Shown here in pieces: positions 6,404 through 12,749 of a stretch of DNA of 12,749 nt. The notes below the pieces were generated by a model. That model made no database searches, was not told the DNA's origin, and saw nothing but the letters and a program-made list of their open reading frames with translations. Each line of letters starts with the position of its first letter. The first letter of the stretch is position 1. A program made the translations under genes and the position numbers. The DNA comes from Clostridia bacterium (GTDB lineage Bacteria; Bacillota; Clostridia; Oscillospirales; SIG627): contig JAFTEP010000068.1 in NCBI GenBank assembly GCA_017453605.1, positions 1-12,749 of the forward strand, given 5' to 3'.

Positions 6404-7924
6404 ATGCCCGGTGAATACTGGAAGCATTTCAAAAGCGGCACCGACATCCGCGGGATCGCGCTCGAGGGAGTCGAGGGTCAGCATATCGACCTCACCGACG
6501 AGGTCATAGAAAAACTCGCCGGAGCCTTCGCGCTCTGGCTCTCTGAAAAACTCGGCAAAAAGACCGAGGGACTTGTCATATCTATCGGCAGGGACAGCCG
6601 CCTTTCGGGCGAGCGCATCATGGCGGCGGCCGAGAGGGCGCTCGTCGGCGTCGGCGTATGCGTGAAGAACGTCGGAATGGCGTCCACTCCCGCTATGTTC
6701 ATGACCACAGTCGAGGCGGGCTGCGACGGAGCCGTGCAGATCACGGCGTCCCACCACCCCTTCAACCGCAACGGTCTCAAGTTCTTCACCCGCTCCGGCG
6801 GGCTCGAGAGCTCGGACATAACCGCGCTCCTTGATATATGCGAAAGCGGCAGGACCGCTCCCGCCGCCGAGGGAAAAGCCGAAAAGCTCGACTTCATGAG
6901 CGACTACTGCGCCATCCTGAGAAAACTCATCGTCGACGGAGTCGGCAGGGGCCCGAAGCCTTTGGAGGGAATGAAGATCGCGGTCGACGCCGGCAACGGC
7001 GCGGGCGGTTTCTACGCGAGCGAGGTCCTCGCGCCTCTCGGCGCGGACGTTTCCGGAAGTCAGTTCCTGGAGCCCGACGGCCGCTTTCCCAATCACGTCC
7101 CCAATCCCGAGAACGAGGCGGCTATGGAGTCAGCCTGCAAGGCGGTCCTCGAGTCCGGCTCCGATATGGGCGTCATCTTTGACACCGACGTCGACCGCGC
7201 CGGCTGCGTCGACGGCGACGGCAGGGAGATCAACCGCAACAGACTGATCGCTCTCGCCTCCGTCATCGCGCTCGAAAACAATCCCGGCGGCACCATCGTC
7301 ACAGACTCGATCACTTCGAGCGGACTCAAGACCTTTATCGAGAAGGATCTCGGCGGCGTGCACCTGAGATTCAAGAGGGGCTACAAAAACGTCATCAACG
7401 AGGCGCTGAGGCTCAACGCCGAGGGCATAAACTCGCCTCTTGCCATCGAGACCTCCGGGCACGCGGCGCTGAGGGACAACTACTTCCTCGACGACGGCGC
7501 GTACCTTGCGACCCGCATCATCATAAAGGCGGCGATCCTTCGCGCCGAGGGCAGAAAGCTCGGCGATCTTATCGCCTCCCTCAAGGAGCCCGCGGAGAGC
7601 GTCGAACTGAGATTCGCGATCACCGAAGCAGACTTCGCTTCCGCCGGAAAGCGGATCCTCGCCGACCTCGAAAGCTACGCGAAGGCTCATTCCTGGGCGC
7701 TCGCGGACGACAGCAGAGAGGGTGTCAGGGTCTCCTTCGGCGCGGACGGAGGCGACGGCTGGTTCCTTCTGAGGCTCAGCGTCCACGATCCGGTCATGCC
7801 TCTCAACATCGAGAGCGACAGCTTCGGCGGATGCCGCGTCATCGCGGCGGGACTCCTCGGATTTCTTAAGAGCGCCGAAGGGCTCGATATCTCGGCTATG
7901 GAAAAATATCTCGGCATCAGGTGA
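6404..7924 (+). CDS. Alpha-D-phosphohexomutase (phosphoglucomutase/phosphomannomutase family)
   Basis: This 506-aa cytoplasmic enzyme should interconvert hexose 1-phosphate and hexose 6-phosphate through a phosphoserine, feeding nucleotide-sugar and glycan synthesis. The four family loops are visible: the N-terminal SGTDIRG (11-17); the phosphoserine loop TASHHP (114-119, S116), with a second His where Asn or Leu is usual; the metal loop DTDVDR (260-265); the sugar-binding loop ETSGH (349-353); and the C-terminal phosphate-binding stretch RLSVHDPVMPLNIES (457-471). It is first in a plus-strand operon with an acyl-CoA synthetase 9 nt downstream. Glucose versus mannose versus glucosamine specificity cannot be settled; the ETSGH loop differs from the GEMSGH of many PMM/PGMs. 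Confidence 0.92.
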   Translation: MPGEYWKHFKSGTDIRGIALEGVEGQHIDLTDEVIEKLAGAFALWLSEKLGKKTEGLVISIGRDSRLSGERIMAAAERALVGVGVCVKNVGMASTPAMFMTTVEAGCDGAVQITASHHPFNRNGLKFFTRSGGLESSDITALLDICESGRTAPAAEGKAEKLDFMSDYCAILRKLIVDGVGRGPKPLEGMKIAVDAGNGAGGFYASEVLAPLGADVSGSQFLEPDGRFPNHVPNPENEAAMESACKAVLESGSDMGVIFDTDVDRAGCVDGDGREINRNRLIALASVIALENNPGGTIVTDSITSSGLKTFIEKDLGGVHLRFKRGYKNVINEALRLNAEGINSPLAIETSGHAALRDNYFLDDGAYLATRIIIKAAILRAEGRKLGDLIASLKEPAESVELRFAITEADFASAGKRILADLESYAKAHSWALADDSREGVRVSFGADGGDGWFLLRLSVHDPVMPLNIESDSFGGCRVIAAGLLGFLKSAEGLDISAMEKYLGIR

Positions 7925-7933
7925 GGATCTGAA

Positions 7934-9658
7934 ATGAAGCTCGTCAACAATCTGAAGCACGCTCAGCCGTCGAGAGTCATCAGCGATCTCAGGGATCTCT
8001 TCGCGACGAACGCCGAGCGCTTCAAGGACAAGGTCGCGTACTACTATTTTCTTCCCGACGGTTCTCAGGCGACCTGGACTTTCTCAGACATTTTCAACAA
8101 TATGAACCGCTTCGGGACCGCGCTTTACAAGCTCGGTCTCGGCGGAAGGCGCGTCGTCATCACGGGCGATCAGCACCCCTGCTGGTTCACCGCCTTCATC
8201 TCCGTCATCAACGGCGGGGGAGTTTCCGTTCCGATGGACAAGGATCTTACAGAAGAGGAGTTTGTCAAATTCATCGACTGGAGCGGCGCGGAGGCGGTGG
8301 TCTACACCTCTCACTTCAACAAAAAAATGCCCGCTCTTGCGGACAAAATGAAAAACGTCCGCGTCCTCATCCCGATCGAACCCTGCGAGGAGGACCTTTC
8401 GGATCCGAGAGTGAAGAGCTTTTCGGAGCTTCTCGAACTTGGCAAAAAAGAACTCGAAAACGGATATACCGAATATCTCGATTACAAGATCGAGCTCGAC
8501 AAGTTCTGCGCGCTCCTTTTCACCTCCGGCACGACCGGCACCGCGAAGGGCGTCATGCTCAGTCACAAAAACCTGACCGCGGCGACCAACGCCTCCTGTC
8601 AGTCGATGTCCTACGATTCCGAAAACCGTTTCGTCTCGATACTTCCCCCGTTCCATACTTACGAGATCACCTGCGGACAGTTCGCGATCCTCAATCTCGG
8701 CGCGTCGATCCTCATAAACGACTCGCTGAAGCACATAATGAAAAACTTCCGCGAGTTCAAGCCGAACGCTCTCATGCTCGTCCCGAGGGTCGTCGAAATG
8801 ATGCACCGCAAGGTCTGGGACGAGATATCAAAGCGCGGTATGGAAAAGAAAGTCCGCGCGGCGATGGCGCTCAACAAGCCGCTCCTCGCCGCCGGCGTGG
8901 ATATCAGAAAGAAGCTCTTCGGCAAGATCACCGAGGCTTTCGGAGGCGAACTGAAGAGCATCGTCTGCGGCGGCGCCCCGATCGCGCCCGAGATCATAAA
9001 AGACTTCTATCAGTTCGGCATCACCGTTCTCGAGGGCTACGGCATCACGGAGTGCTCGCCGCTGGTCGCCGTCAACTCCCCGGGCGAGGTGCGCTTCCAT
9101 TCGGTCGGCACCCCGGTCAGAGGCTGTCAGGTGAAGATCGACCTCGACGAAGGCGCCGAGACCGGAGAGATCCTCGTCAAGGGCGACAACGTCATGATGG
9201 GCTACTACGAGAACGAAGCCGCGAACGCCGCCGCCTTTACCGAGGACGGCTGGTTCCGCACCGGCGATATCGGATATACAGACAAGGACGGATATATCTA
9301 TATCACCGGCAGGAAAAAGAACGTCATCATCCTTTCGAACGGCAAGAACGTGTTCCCGGAGGAGCTCGAGGAGTATCTCTACGCCAACACCGATATCGCA
9401 GAGGCCGTCGTCGTCGCCGATCAGATCGAGACGGGCAAGGAGGTCCTCACGGCGATCATCGTCCCCGCGGCTCCGATCCTGAAACTCGAAGACGACCGCA
9501 TTCTCGAGCACTTCAAGCCGTTTCTGACGGATCTCAACAAAAAACTTCCGTCCTACAAGCAGATCCACAACGTGAAGATCAGGCGCGAGGAGTTCGAGAA
9601 GACCACCACTCTCAAGATAATGAGACACAAAATCGAAGAAAACGCGAAAAAAGACTGA
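7934..9658 (+). CDS. AMP-forming acyl-CoA synthetase (long-chain fatty acid-CoA ligase type)
   Basis: This 574-aa ANL-superfamily enzyme should activate a carboxylic acid, probably a fatty acid, to an acyl-adenylate and then to acyl-CoA. Core motifs occur in order: the P-loop-like FTSGTTGTAKG (196-206), PPFHTYE (238-244), GYGITECSP (368-376), the hinge region with TGDIG (443-447) and TGRKKNVIILSNGKNVFPEE (458-477), and the C-terminal catalytic lysine K561 in TTLKIMR. There are no membrane segments or carrier domain. GAGG at 7923-7926 gives a ribosome site overlapping the previous stop, 7 nt before the ATG, so it is cotranscribed and possibly coupled with the phosphohexomutase. The acid substrate is unknown; FadD-like fatty-acid activation for lipid synthesis or salvage is most likely. 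Confidence 0.92.
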   Translation: MKLVNNLKHAQPSRVISDLRDLFATNAERFKDKVAYYYFLPDGSQATWTFSDIFNNMNRFGTALYKLGLGGRRVVITGDQHPCWFTAFISVINGGGVSVPMDKDLTEEEFVKFIDWSGAEAVVYTSHFNKKMPALADKMKNVRVLIPIEPCEEDLSDPRVKSFSELLELGKKELENGYTEYLDYKIELDKFCALLFTSGTTGTAKGVMLSHKNLTAATNASCQSMSYDSENRFVSILPPFHTYEITCGQFAILNLGASILINDSLKHIMKNFREFKPNALMLVPRVVEMMHRKVWDEISKRGMEKKVRAAMALNKPLLAAGVDIRKKLFGKITEAFGGELKSIVCGGAPIAPEIIKDFYQFGITVLEGYGITECSPLVAVNSPGEVRFHSVGTPVRGCQVKIDLDEGAETGEILVKGDNVMMGYYENEAANAAAFTEDGWFRTGDIGYTDKDGYIYITGRKKNVIILSNGKNVFPEELEEYLYANTDIAEAVVVADQIETGKEVLTAIIVPAAPILKLEDDRILEHFKPFLTDLNKKLPSYKQIHNVKIRREEFEKTTTLKIMRHKIEENAKKD

Positions 9659-9687
9659 TAAAAATCATCCGAAAGGGAAAAAACGCC

Positions 9688-11916
9688 ATGAGAGAACTTC
9701 CGTCCGGCTTTTACGCCGTTCAGTGCGGACTTGAAGAAAAAGAAAACAAGAACGTCTTCACCTACAAGGGCGTCGATTACGCGGTCAGAGAGGGCGAGAA
9801 CCTCTTCGGCGACATTTACGGCGCCGTTGATGCGGCTCTCGTCACGCCGACCGAAACGCTCGAAAACCTTTCCTACACCCGTTTTGAGTCTCCGGTCATC
9901 CTGTTCAGCGCCGGAGAACACAAGACGAAGGCGGTGACGTTCAAGAAAAGCGTCACGCTTCTCGGCGAGGGCGCCGGGATAGACCCGAACCTTCCATCCG
10001 TCGGCGGGGCGTTTCCCGAGGCGGATCCGCGCAGGGGACAAAACGAGACCCTGCTCCACGCCACCTACGACTGGAGGTATTACACCGTCTCCGGCGACGC
10101 GAAGTATTTCGCGGTCGACGGATTCTCGCTCAAATGGCCGATCTTCTACGATTCGAGAACTTCGGGCGGAAAGAGCGAGCTGAAGTTTTCCAACCTGATT
10201 TATTATGAGCGCGGCGGCTTCACGAATTTCTATTTCGCGCTCTCAAACCCCGCTGATCCCATCGAGAGGGAAGTGGAGATCGAGAACGTGCGCATGGTCG
10301 ATTACGACGATCTCGGTTACGGCTATTCCTTCATCGTTCCGAGAGCCCGCCGCACCGTCATGAAAAATATCGCGATCAAAAACACGAACCTTCTGTTCGG
10401 TCTGTCGGGACTTTTGAACTCGGTCTCGCTCCGCGACCTCAATCTTCCCGAGCAGAAAGTCGTGATGGAAAACTGCTTCATCCACGACGACCCCAACGGC
10501 TTTATCTCGTATTTCTGCGGCAAGGACGGCGGGAAATTCTCTCTTTGCGTAAACGGCTGTTCGTTCAGAAACGTCGGAACTCCCGAAAAAGCGGCGATAA
10601 TCGCCGATACTTCTGATGAAAAATGCTCGCTCACAGTCAGAGATTCGAGCTTTGTCAACGACAGGGATTATTCGCCGAAACTCCTCTCGGTCATCGGAGA
10701 CGGCAAAAACGTCGTCTTCGAGAACAACTCTGTCGAGGGATATTCACTTGAAACGGGCAGGGAAGCGATCCCGCCCGAGACCGCGCCCGAGTACATAAGC
10801 GCCGCCGCTCCCTTCACGCCGCTCACCGACCCGCACGACGCCCGCATCCCGGACGGGAAGGAACTCGAAGCCCTCGACAGATACTACGAGGGCACGAAGG
10901 CCTATTACGGCGACCTTCACGTCCACACGAACTCCGGCGGCACGAGCGACGGACATCTCGACATCGCGCTCTGGCCCTCGCACATGGACGAAAAGAAGCT
11001 CGATTTCGCGGTCATAGTCGATCACCGGCAGATGCGCGGCTTCTTCCTCCCCGAATGGGACGAAAAGCGCTTCGTGATGGGCACCGAGCCCGGGACCTCC
11101 CTCACGGAGCTCAGGGACGCGAGCTGCTCGATGGGATTGCTCCATTACAATATGCTCTTCCCGCACAAATACGGCCTTGCGATGGTTCTCGCCAACTTTT
11201 CGGAATTCAAGTTCCGCGGCGACGAGCTGACGGGAAAATTCTCCTATCCCTCCTTCACGGTCGAACGCTTCGCCGAGCTCACGAGATTCGTTCAGTCCAT
11301 AGGCGGCATGATGGTCCATCCGCACCCGAAGATCCTTATGAGCTCCCGCGATCCCCTCGACTACTGCCCCGAGGATCACATGTATCTCGAAACGATCTAC
11401 GGTTCTCCCTACGGCGAGACCTCCGTCAAGGACTACGAGCTGTGGACCGCCCTCCTTGCGCTCGGCAGGCACGTCTACGCCTCCGGCGGCTCCGACTCCC
11501 ATTCCGACGTGTCAAACGCCGCCGTCAGCACGTTCTATACCCGTGAGCGCTCGGGGAAGGCCTTCTTCGATCAGATGCATTCCGGCGATTACACCGTCGG
11601 CTATTTCGGCATGAAGATGCTCGTCGGCGGCAATCCCATGGGCTCCGAATCCGTCTGCCGTCCCGGAGAGACGCTTCTCCTGCGCGTCGGCGACGCGTTC
11701 GCGGACCGCATCAAGAACGACGCCGCATACGAACTCAGGGTCTACACCGACAAAGGGCTCGCGTTCAGTTCTCTCTTTGACGGCAAAAAGCCTCAGACTC
11801 TCGCTTTCGAGACAAAAGACCGCCGCTTCTACCGCGCCGAGGTCCTCGACGCGTCTGCGGGCGTGCGCGTCGCGATCGGAAATCCCGTCTGGCTCGACGC
11901 GAAGCCGGAAGAATGA
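9688..11916 (+). CDS. PHP-domain (CehA/McbA-type) metallohydrolase with N-terminal beta-helix-like region
   Basis: The 742-aa product has no signal peptide. Residues ~20-350 contain repeated short strand/turn units with regularly placed Asn (IAIKNTNLLFG, VVMENCFIHDD, NGCSFRNV, VRDSSFVND, VVFENNSVEG), resembling a right-handed beta-helix. Residues ~403-620 are a PHP phosphoesterase domain: GDLHVHTNSG (408-417; D409, H411, H413), IVDHRQ (443-448; D445, H446), GTEPGTS (465-471; E467), LLHYN (484-488; H486), MVHPHP (541-546; H544), and GSDSHSD (601-607; D603, H605). These supply a full multi-metal set. The end, AIGNPVWLDA, resembles CehA/McbA-family C termini. The start is the ATG at 9688, 10 nt after AAAGGGA; the longer frame from 9052 only shadows the upstream gene. 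The chemistry is probably phosphoester or related hydrolysis; the substrate is unknown, and a carbohydrate or glycolipid polymer is my guess from the beta-helix. Confidence 0.8.
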   Translation: MRELPSGFYAVQCGLEEKENKNVFTYKGVDYAVREGENLFGDIYGAVDAALVTPTETLENLSYTRFESPVILFSAGEHKTKAVTFKKSVTLLGEGAGIDPNLPSVGGAFPEADPRRGQNETLLHATYDWRYYTVSGDAKYFAVDGFSLKWPIFYDSRTSGGKSELKFSNLIYYERGGFTNFYFALSNPADPIEREVEIENVRMVDYDDLGYGYSFIVPRARRTVMKNIAIKNTNLLFGLSGLLNSVSLRDLNLPEQKVVMENCFIHDDPNGFISYFCGKDGGKFSLCVNGCSFRNVGTPEKAAIIADTSDEKCSLTVRDSSFVNDRDYSPKLLSVIGDGKNVVFENNSVEGYSLETGREAIPPETAPEYISAAAPFTPLTDPHDARIPDGKELEALDRYYEGTKAYYGDLHVHTNSGGTSDGHLDIALWPSHMDEKKLDFAVIVDHRQMRGFFLPEWDEKRFVMGTEPGTSLTELRDASCSMGLLHYNMLFPHKYGLAMVLANFSEFKFRGDELTGKFSYPSFTVERFAELTRFVQSIGGMMVHPHPKILMSSRDPLDYCPEDHMYLETIYGSPYGETSVKDYELWTALLALGRHVYASGGSDSHSDVSNAAVSTFYTRERSGKAFFDQMHSGDYTVGYFGMKMLVGGNPMGSESVCRPGETLLLRVGDAFADRIKNDAAYELRVYTDKGLAFSSLFDGKKPQTLAFETKDRRFYRAEVLDASAGVRVAIGNPVWLDAKPEE

Positions 11917-11937
11917 TAAAAAAAGAATGATAAAAAA
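11911..11937 (+). repeat. Tandem duplication spanning a stop codon
   Basis: GAATGATAAAAAAA (11911-11924) is followed directly by GAATGATAAAAAA (11925-11937). The first copy contains the TGA stop of the PHP-domain gene, so the stop region is duplicated into the intercistronic gap. It looks like a slippage or short tandem duplication with no coding effect. Confidence 0.8.
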
Positions 11938-11963
11938 TTGAATAATAAGTGAGGCATACTGTG

Positions 11964-12296
11964 ATGAAACTCGCAAAAAAACTCATCTTCGCCGCCGTAC
12001 TTATCGCGCTCGTCCTGTGCGCCGTTTCCTGCGACGTCCACGTCGGCTCGGAGCACTACGACGTCGCGTGGTACTGGATCGCCGTGCCGGTTGTGATCTT
12101 TGTCGCCGTATCGCTCATTATCGCGGGAAAGGTGCTGACAAAATTCACCTACGTCTGCCCGCACTGCGGCGAAAAATTCTCGCCGAAGTTTTCACAGACT
12201 CTTTTTAGCGTTCACATGGGCTCGGACAGATATTTCAAGTGTCCTCACTGCGGCAAAAGAGGTTTCTGCAGCGTTTACCGCGGCGGTTACCGCTGA
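11964..12296 (+). CDS. Small lipoprotein-like membrane protein with a zinc ribbon
   Basis: This 110-aa protein is not a family I can name. The N terminus has basic residues then a hydrophobic stretch (7-22) ending AVSC at C23, an imperfect lipobox for possible lipidation. A second hydrophobic segment covers about 36-58. After it come two CPHC knuckles (C65/C68 and C93/C96), a zinc-ribbon layout, plus C102. If both hydrophobic segments span the membrane, the ribbon faces the cytoplasm. The ATG at 11964 is chosen because GAGG lies 9 nt upstream; GTG at 11949 is too close to that site. It lies 47 nt after the PHP gene and before the operon's terminator. A role in sensing, assembly or anchoring of operon products is possible but unproven. 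Confidence 0.75.
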   Translation: MKLAKKLIFAAVLIALVLCAVSCDVHVGSEHYDVAWYWIAVPVVIFVAVSLIIAGKVLTKFTYVCPHCGEKFSPKFSQTLFSVHMGSDRYFKCPHCGKRGFCSVYRGGYR

Positions 12297-12332
12297 TTTT
12301 TTGCCCGTTATTCCCGAATACAACTTACTGAA

Positions 12333-12366
12333 GCCGGATCCCCTTTTCGGAGATCCGGCCCGTTTT
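12333..12366 (+). terminator. Intrinsic terminator of the phosphohexomutase operon
   Basis: An 8-bp stem GCCGGATC/GATCCGGC (12333-12340, 12352-12359), with two more G-C pairs after a mismatch, is followed by CCGTTTT. It sits 37 nt after the zinc-ribbon gene's stop. The T run is short, so termination may be partial. Confidence 0.7.
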
Positions 12367-12424
12367 GCCAAGAAAAAGACTTGTCGGCGCGCTTTCAATC
12401 ATTTTTCTGATCTTAAATGTGCGG

Positions 12425-12480
12425 CGGTGTCCCCTCATCAGTCAGCTGCGCTGACAGCTTCCCCTCCGGGGGGAAGCCTT
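12425..12480 (+). repeat. Left arm: 56-nt double-hairpin repeat
   Basis: It begins CGGTGTCCCCTCATCAGTC. Hairpin one is GTCAGC-TGC-GCTGAC (12441-12455). Hairpin two is GCTTCCCC/GGGGAAGC (12457-12464, 12470-12477) with a 5-nt loop. It ends in GCCTT. Confidence 0.85.
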
Positions 12481-12635
12481 CACGGCGGCATCTTTGATTC
12501 TGACTTAACAAAAAGCCAAATCTCTGAGGTCAATTATTTAAGGGATCATTTTAATCACAGTTGACTATTCAAGGGTTTGATTAGAATAACCCGCAATACT
12601 TTATCTGTTGATTAACAAATAAGATTACGGTATAA
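12481..12635. other. AT-rich core of the inverted-repeat element
   Basis: This 155-nt stretch is conspicuously AT-rich against the GC-rich coding DNA around it. It holds no convincing reading frame. The only signal I see is the rightward promoter-like pair at 12608-12636. Confidence 0.6.
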
Positions 12636-12636
12636 A
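12608..12636 (+). promoter_or_regulatory. Possible outward-reading promoter in the repeat element
   Basis: TTGATT (12608-12613), a 17-nt spacer and TATAAA (12631-12636) resemble a sigma-A promoter. It would transcribe the right hairpin arm and the DNA beyond the element. In AT-rich DNA such matches arise easily by chance. Confidence 0.35.
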
Positions 12637-12692
12637 AGGCTTCCCCCGGGGAGGGGAAGCTGTCGACGAAGTCGACTGATGAGGGGACACCG
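12636..12692 (-). repeat. Right arm: inverted copy of the double-hairpin repeat
   Basis: Read on the minus strand it begins CGGTGTCCCCTCATCAGTC, as the left arm does, then carries GTCGAC-TTC-GTCGAC (12662-12676) and GCTTCCCC/GGGGAAGC (12639-12646, 12653-12660). It differs from the left arm at a handful of bases plus one extra base in the second loop, and the first stem stays fully paired. Confidence 0.85.
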
Positions 12693-12749
12693 AAACAGTA
12701 TTCGATCAGCAACTCTCGTCCGAGTTAAAAGCGAAGACGAAAACAAAAC
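12693..12749. other. Intergenic DNA to the window edge
   Basis: I see no start codon with a ribosome site, no terminator and no repeat in these 57 bases. Counting 12297-12424 as well, the whole right end of the window lacks a supported gene. Confidence 0.5.

Larger units (their letters stand above)
12425..12692. mobile_element. 268-bp MITE/REPIN-like element with paired inverted hairpin repeats
   Basis: Two inverted copies of a ~56-nt GC-rich repeat (12425-12480 and 12636-12692) flank an AT-rich 155-nt core with no open reading frame worth calling. Each arm contains two hairpins. No target-site duplication is visible at the edges (12417-12424 versus 12693-12700). This layout is like paired REP sequences (REPINs) mobilised by RAYT-type transposases, or a MITE. 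I recall close relatives of the arm as a frequent intergenic repeat in gut Clostridia, but cannot check that here. Confidence 0.65.

Noticed and set aside
9052..9687. A 5' extension of the PHP-domain reading frame back to 9052
   Set aside because: It overlaps the acyl-CoA synthetase C terminus in another frame and encodes arginine-rich low-complexity sequence; a ribosome site and the conserved protein begin at 9688.
11949..11963. GTG start for the zinc-ribbon protein at 11949
   Set aside because: It overlaps the GAGG ribosome site that correctly spaces the ATG at 11964, and would put extra residues before an already complete signal sequence.
12301..12564. An 87-residue plus-strand frame crossing the terminator and left repeat arm
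   Set aside because: It runs through a terminator hairpin and a mobile repeat, lacks a ribosome site and has no recognisable motif.
12425..12692. A CRISPR array
   Set aside because: There are only two repeat copies, in inverted orientation with a 155-nt gap, not direct repeats with short regular spacers.

Overview
The window looks like part of a chromosome from an anaerobic, moderately GC-rich Clostridia-type bacterium (Bacillota), probably a gut or rumen member of the Oscillospirales/Christensenellales kind. The support is oxygen-sensitive glycyl radical chemistry, strong AGGAGG-type ribosome binding sites, extended -10 promoters, and a hairpin-rich GC repeat of a kind I recall from gut Clostridia. 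The taxonomic call is inference; there is no rRNA or tRNA here.

Left half (67-6239, all minus strand, read right to left). A divergent promoter region (6301-6365) serves dut (dUTPase) and then a GTG-started GH99/WbsX-like protein, separated by an unusual A-rich leader. A separate extended -10 promoter (4432-4459), with a perfect inverted repeat just downstream, starts a three-gene catabolic operon: an Ldh-family NAD(P)-dependent 2-hydroxyacid dehydrogenase, a glycyl radical enzyme (GRE), and its radical-SAM activase. A GC-rich hairpin lies between the dehydrogenase and the GRE, and another follows the activase. The GRE has the glycyl-radical loop, but around the presumed thiyl cysteine it reads GCWG instead of the GCVE common in diol-dehydratase-type GREs, so its substrate cannot be assigned by homology. 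The likely logic is that the dehydrogenase interconverts a 2-hydroxy and a 2-oxo acid immediately before or after radical cleavage, elimination or decarboxylation by the GRE.

Right half (6404-12296, plus strand). One apparent operon encodes an alpha-D-phosphohexomutase, an AMP-forming acyl-CoA synthetase, a large protein that I read as an N-terminal beta-helix-like region fused to a PHP metallohydrolase of CehA/McbA type, and a small lipoprotein-like membrane protein with a CPHC/CPHC zinc ribbon. It ends in an intrinsic-terminator-like hairpin (12333-12366). What these four genes do together is not obvious.

Right end (12297-12749). There is no convincing gene. It contains a 268-bp element made of two inverted copies of a ~56-nt double-hairpin repeat flanking an AT-rich 155-bp core. 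One stem differs between copies by compensatory changes that keep pairing, which resembles a REPIN/MITE-type non-autonomous element.

The strongest candidate for new biology is the Ldh-GRE-activase operon with its atypical active-site motif. Next are the beta-helix/PHP protein in its acyl-CoA synthetase operon, and the paired-hairpin element.
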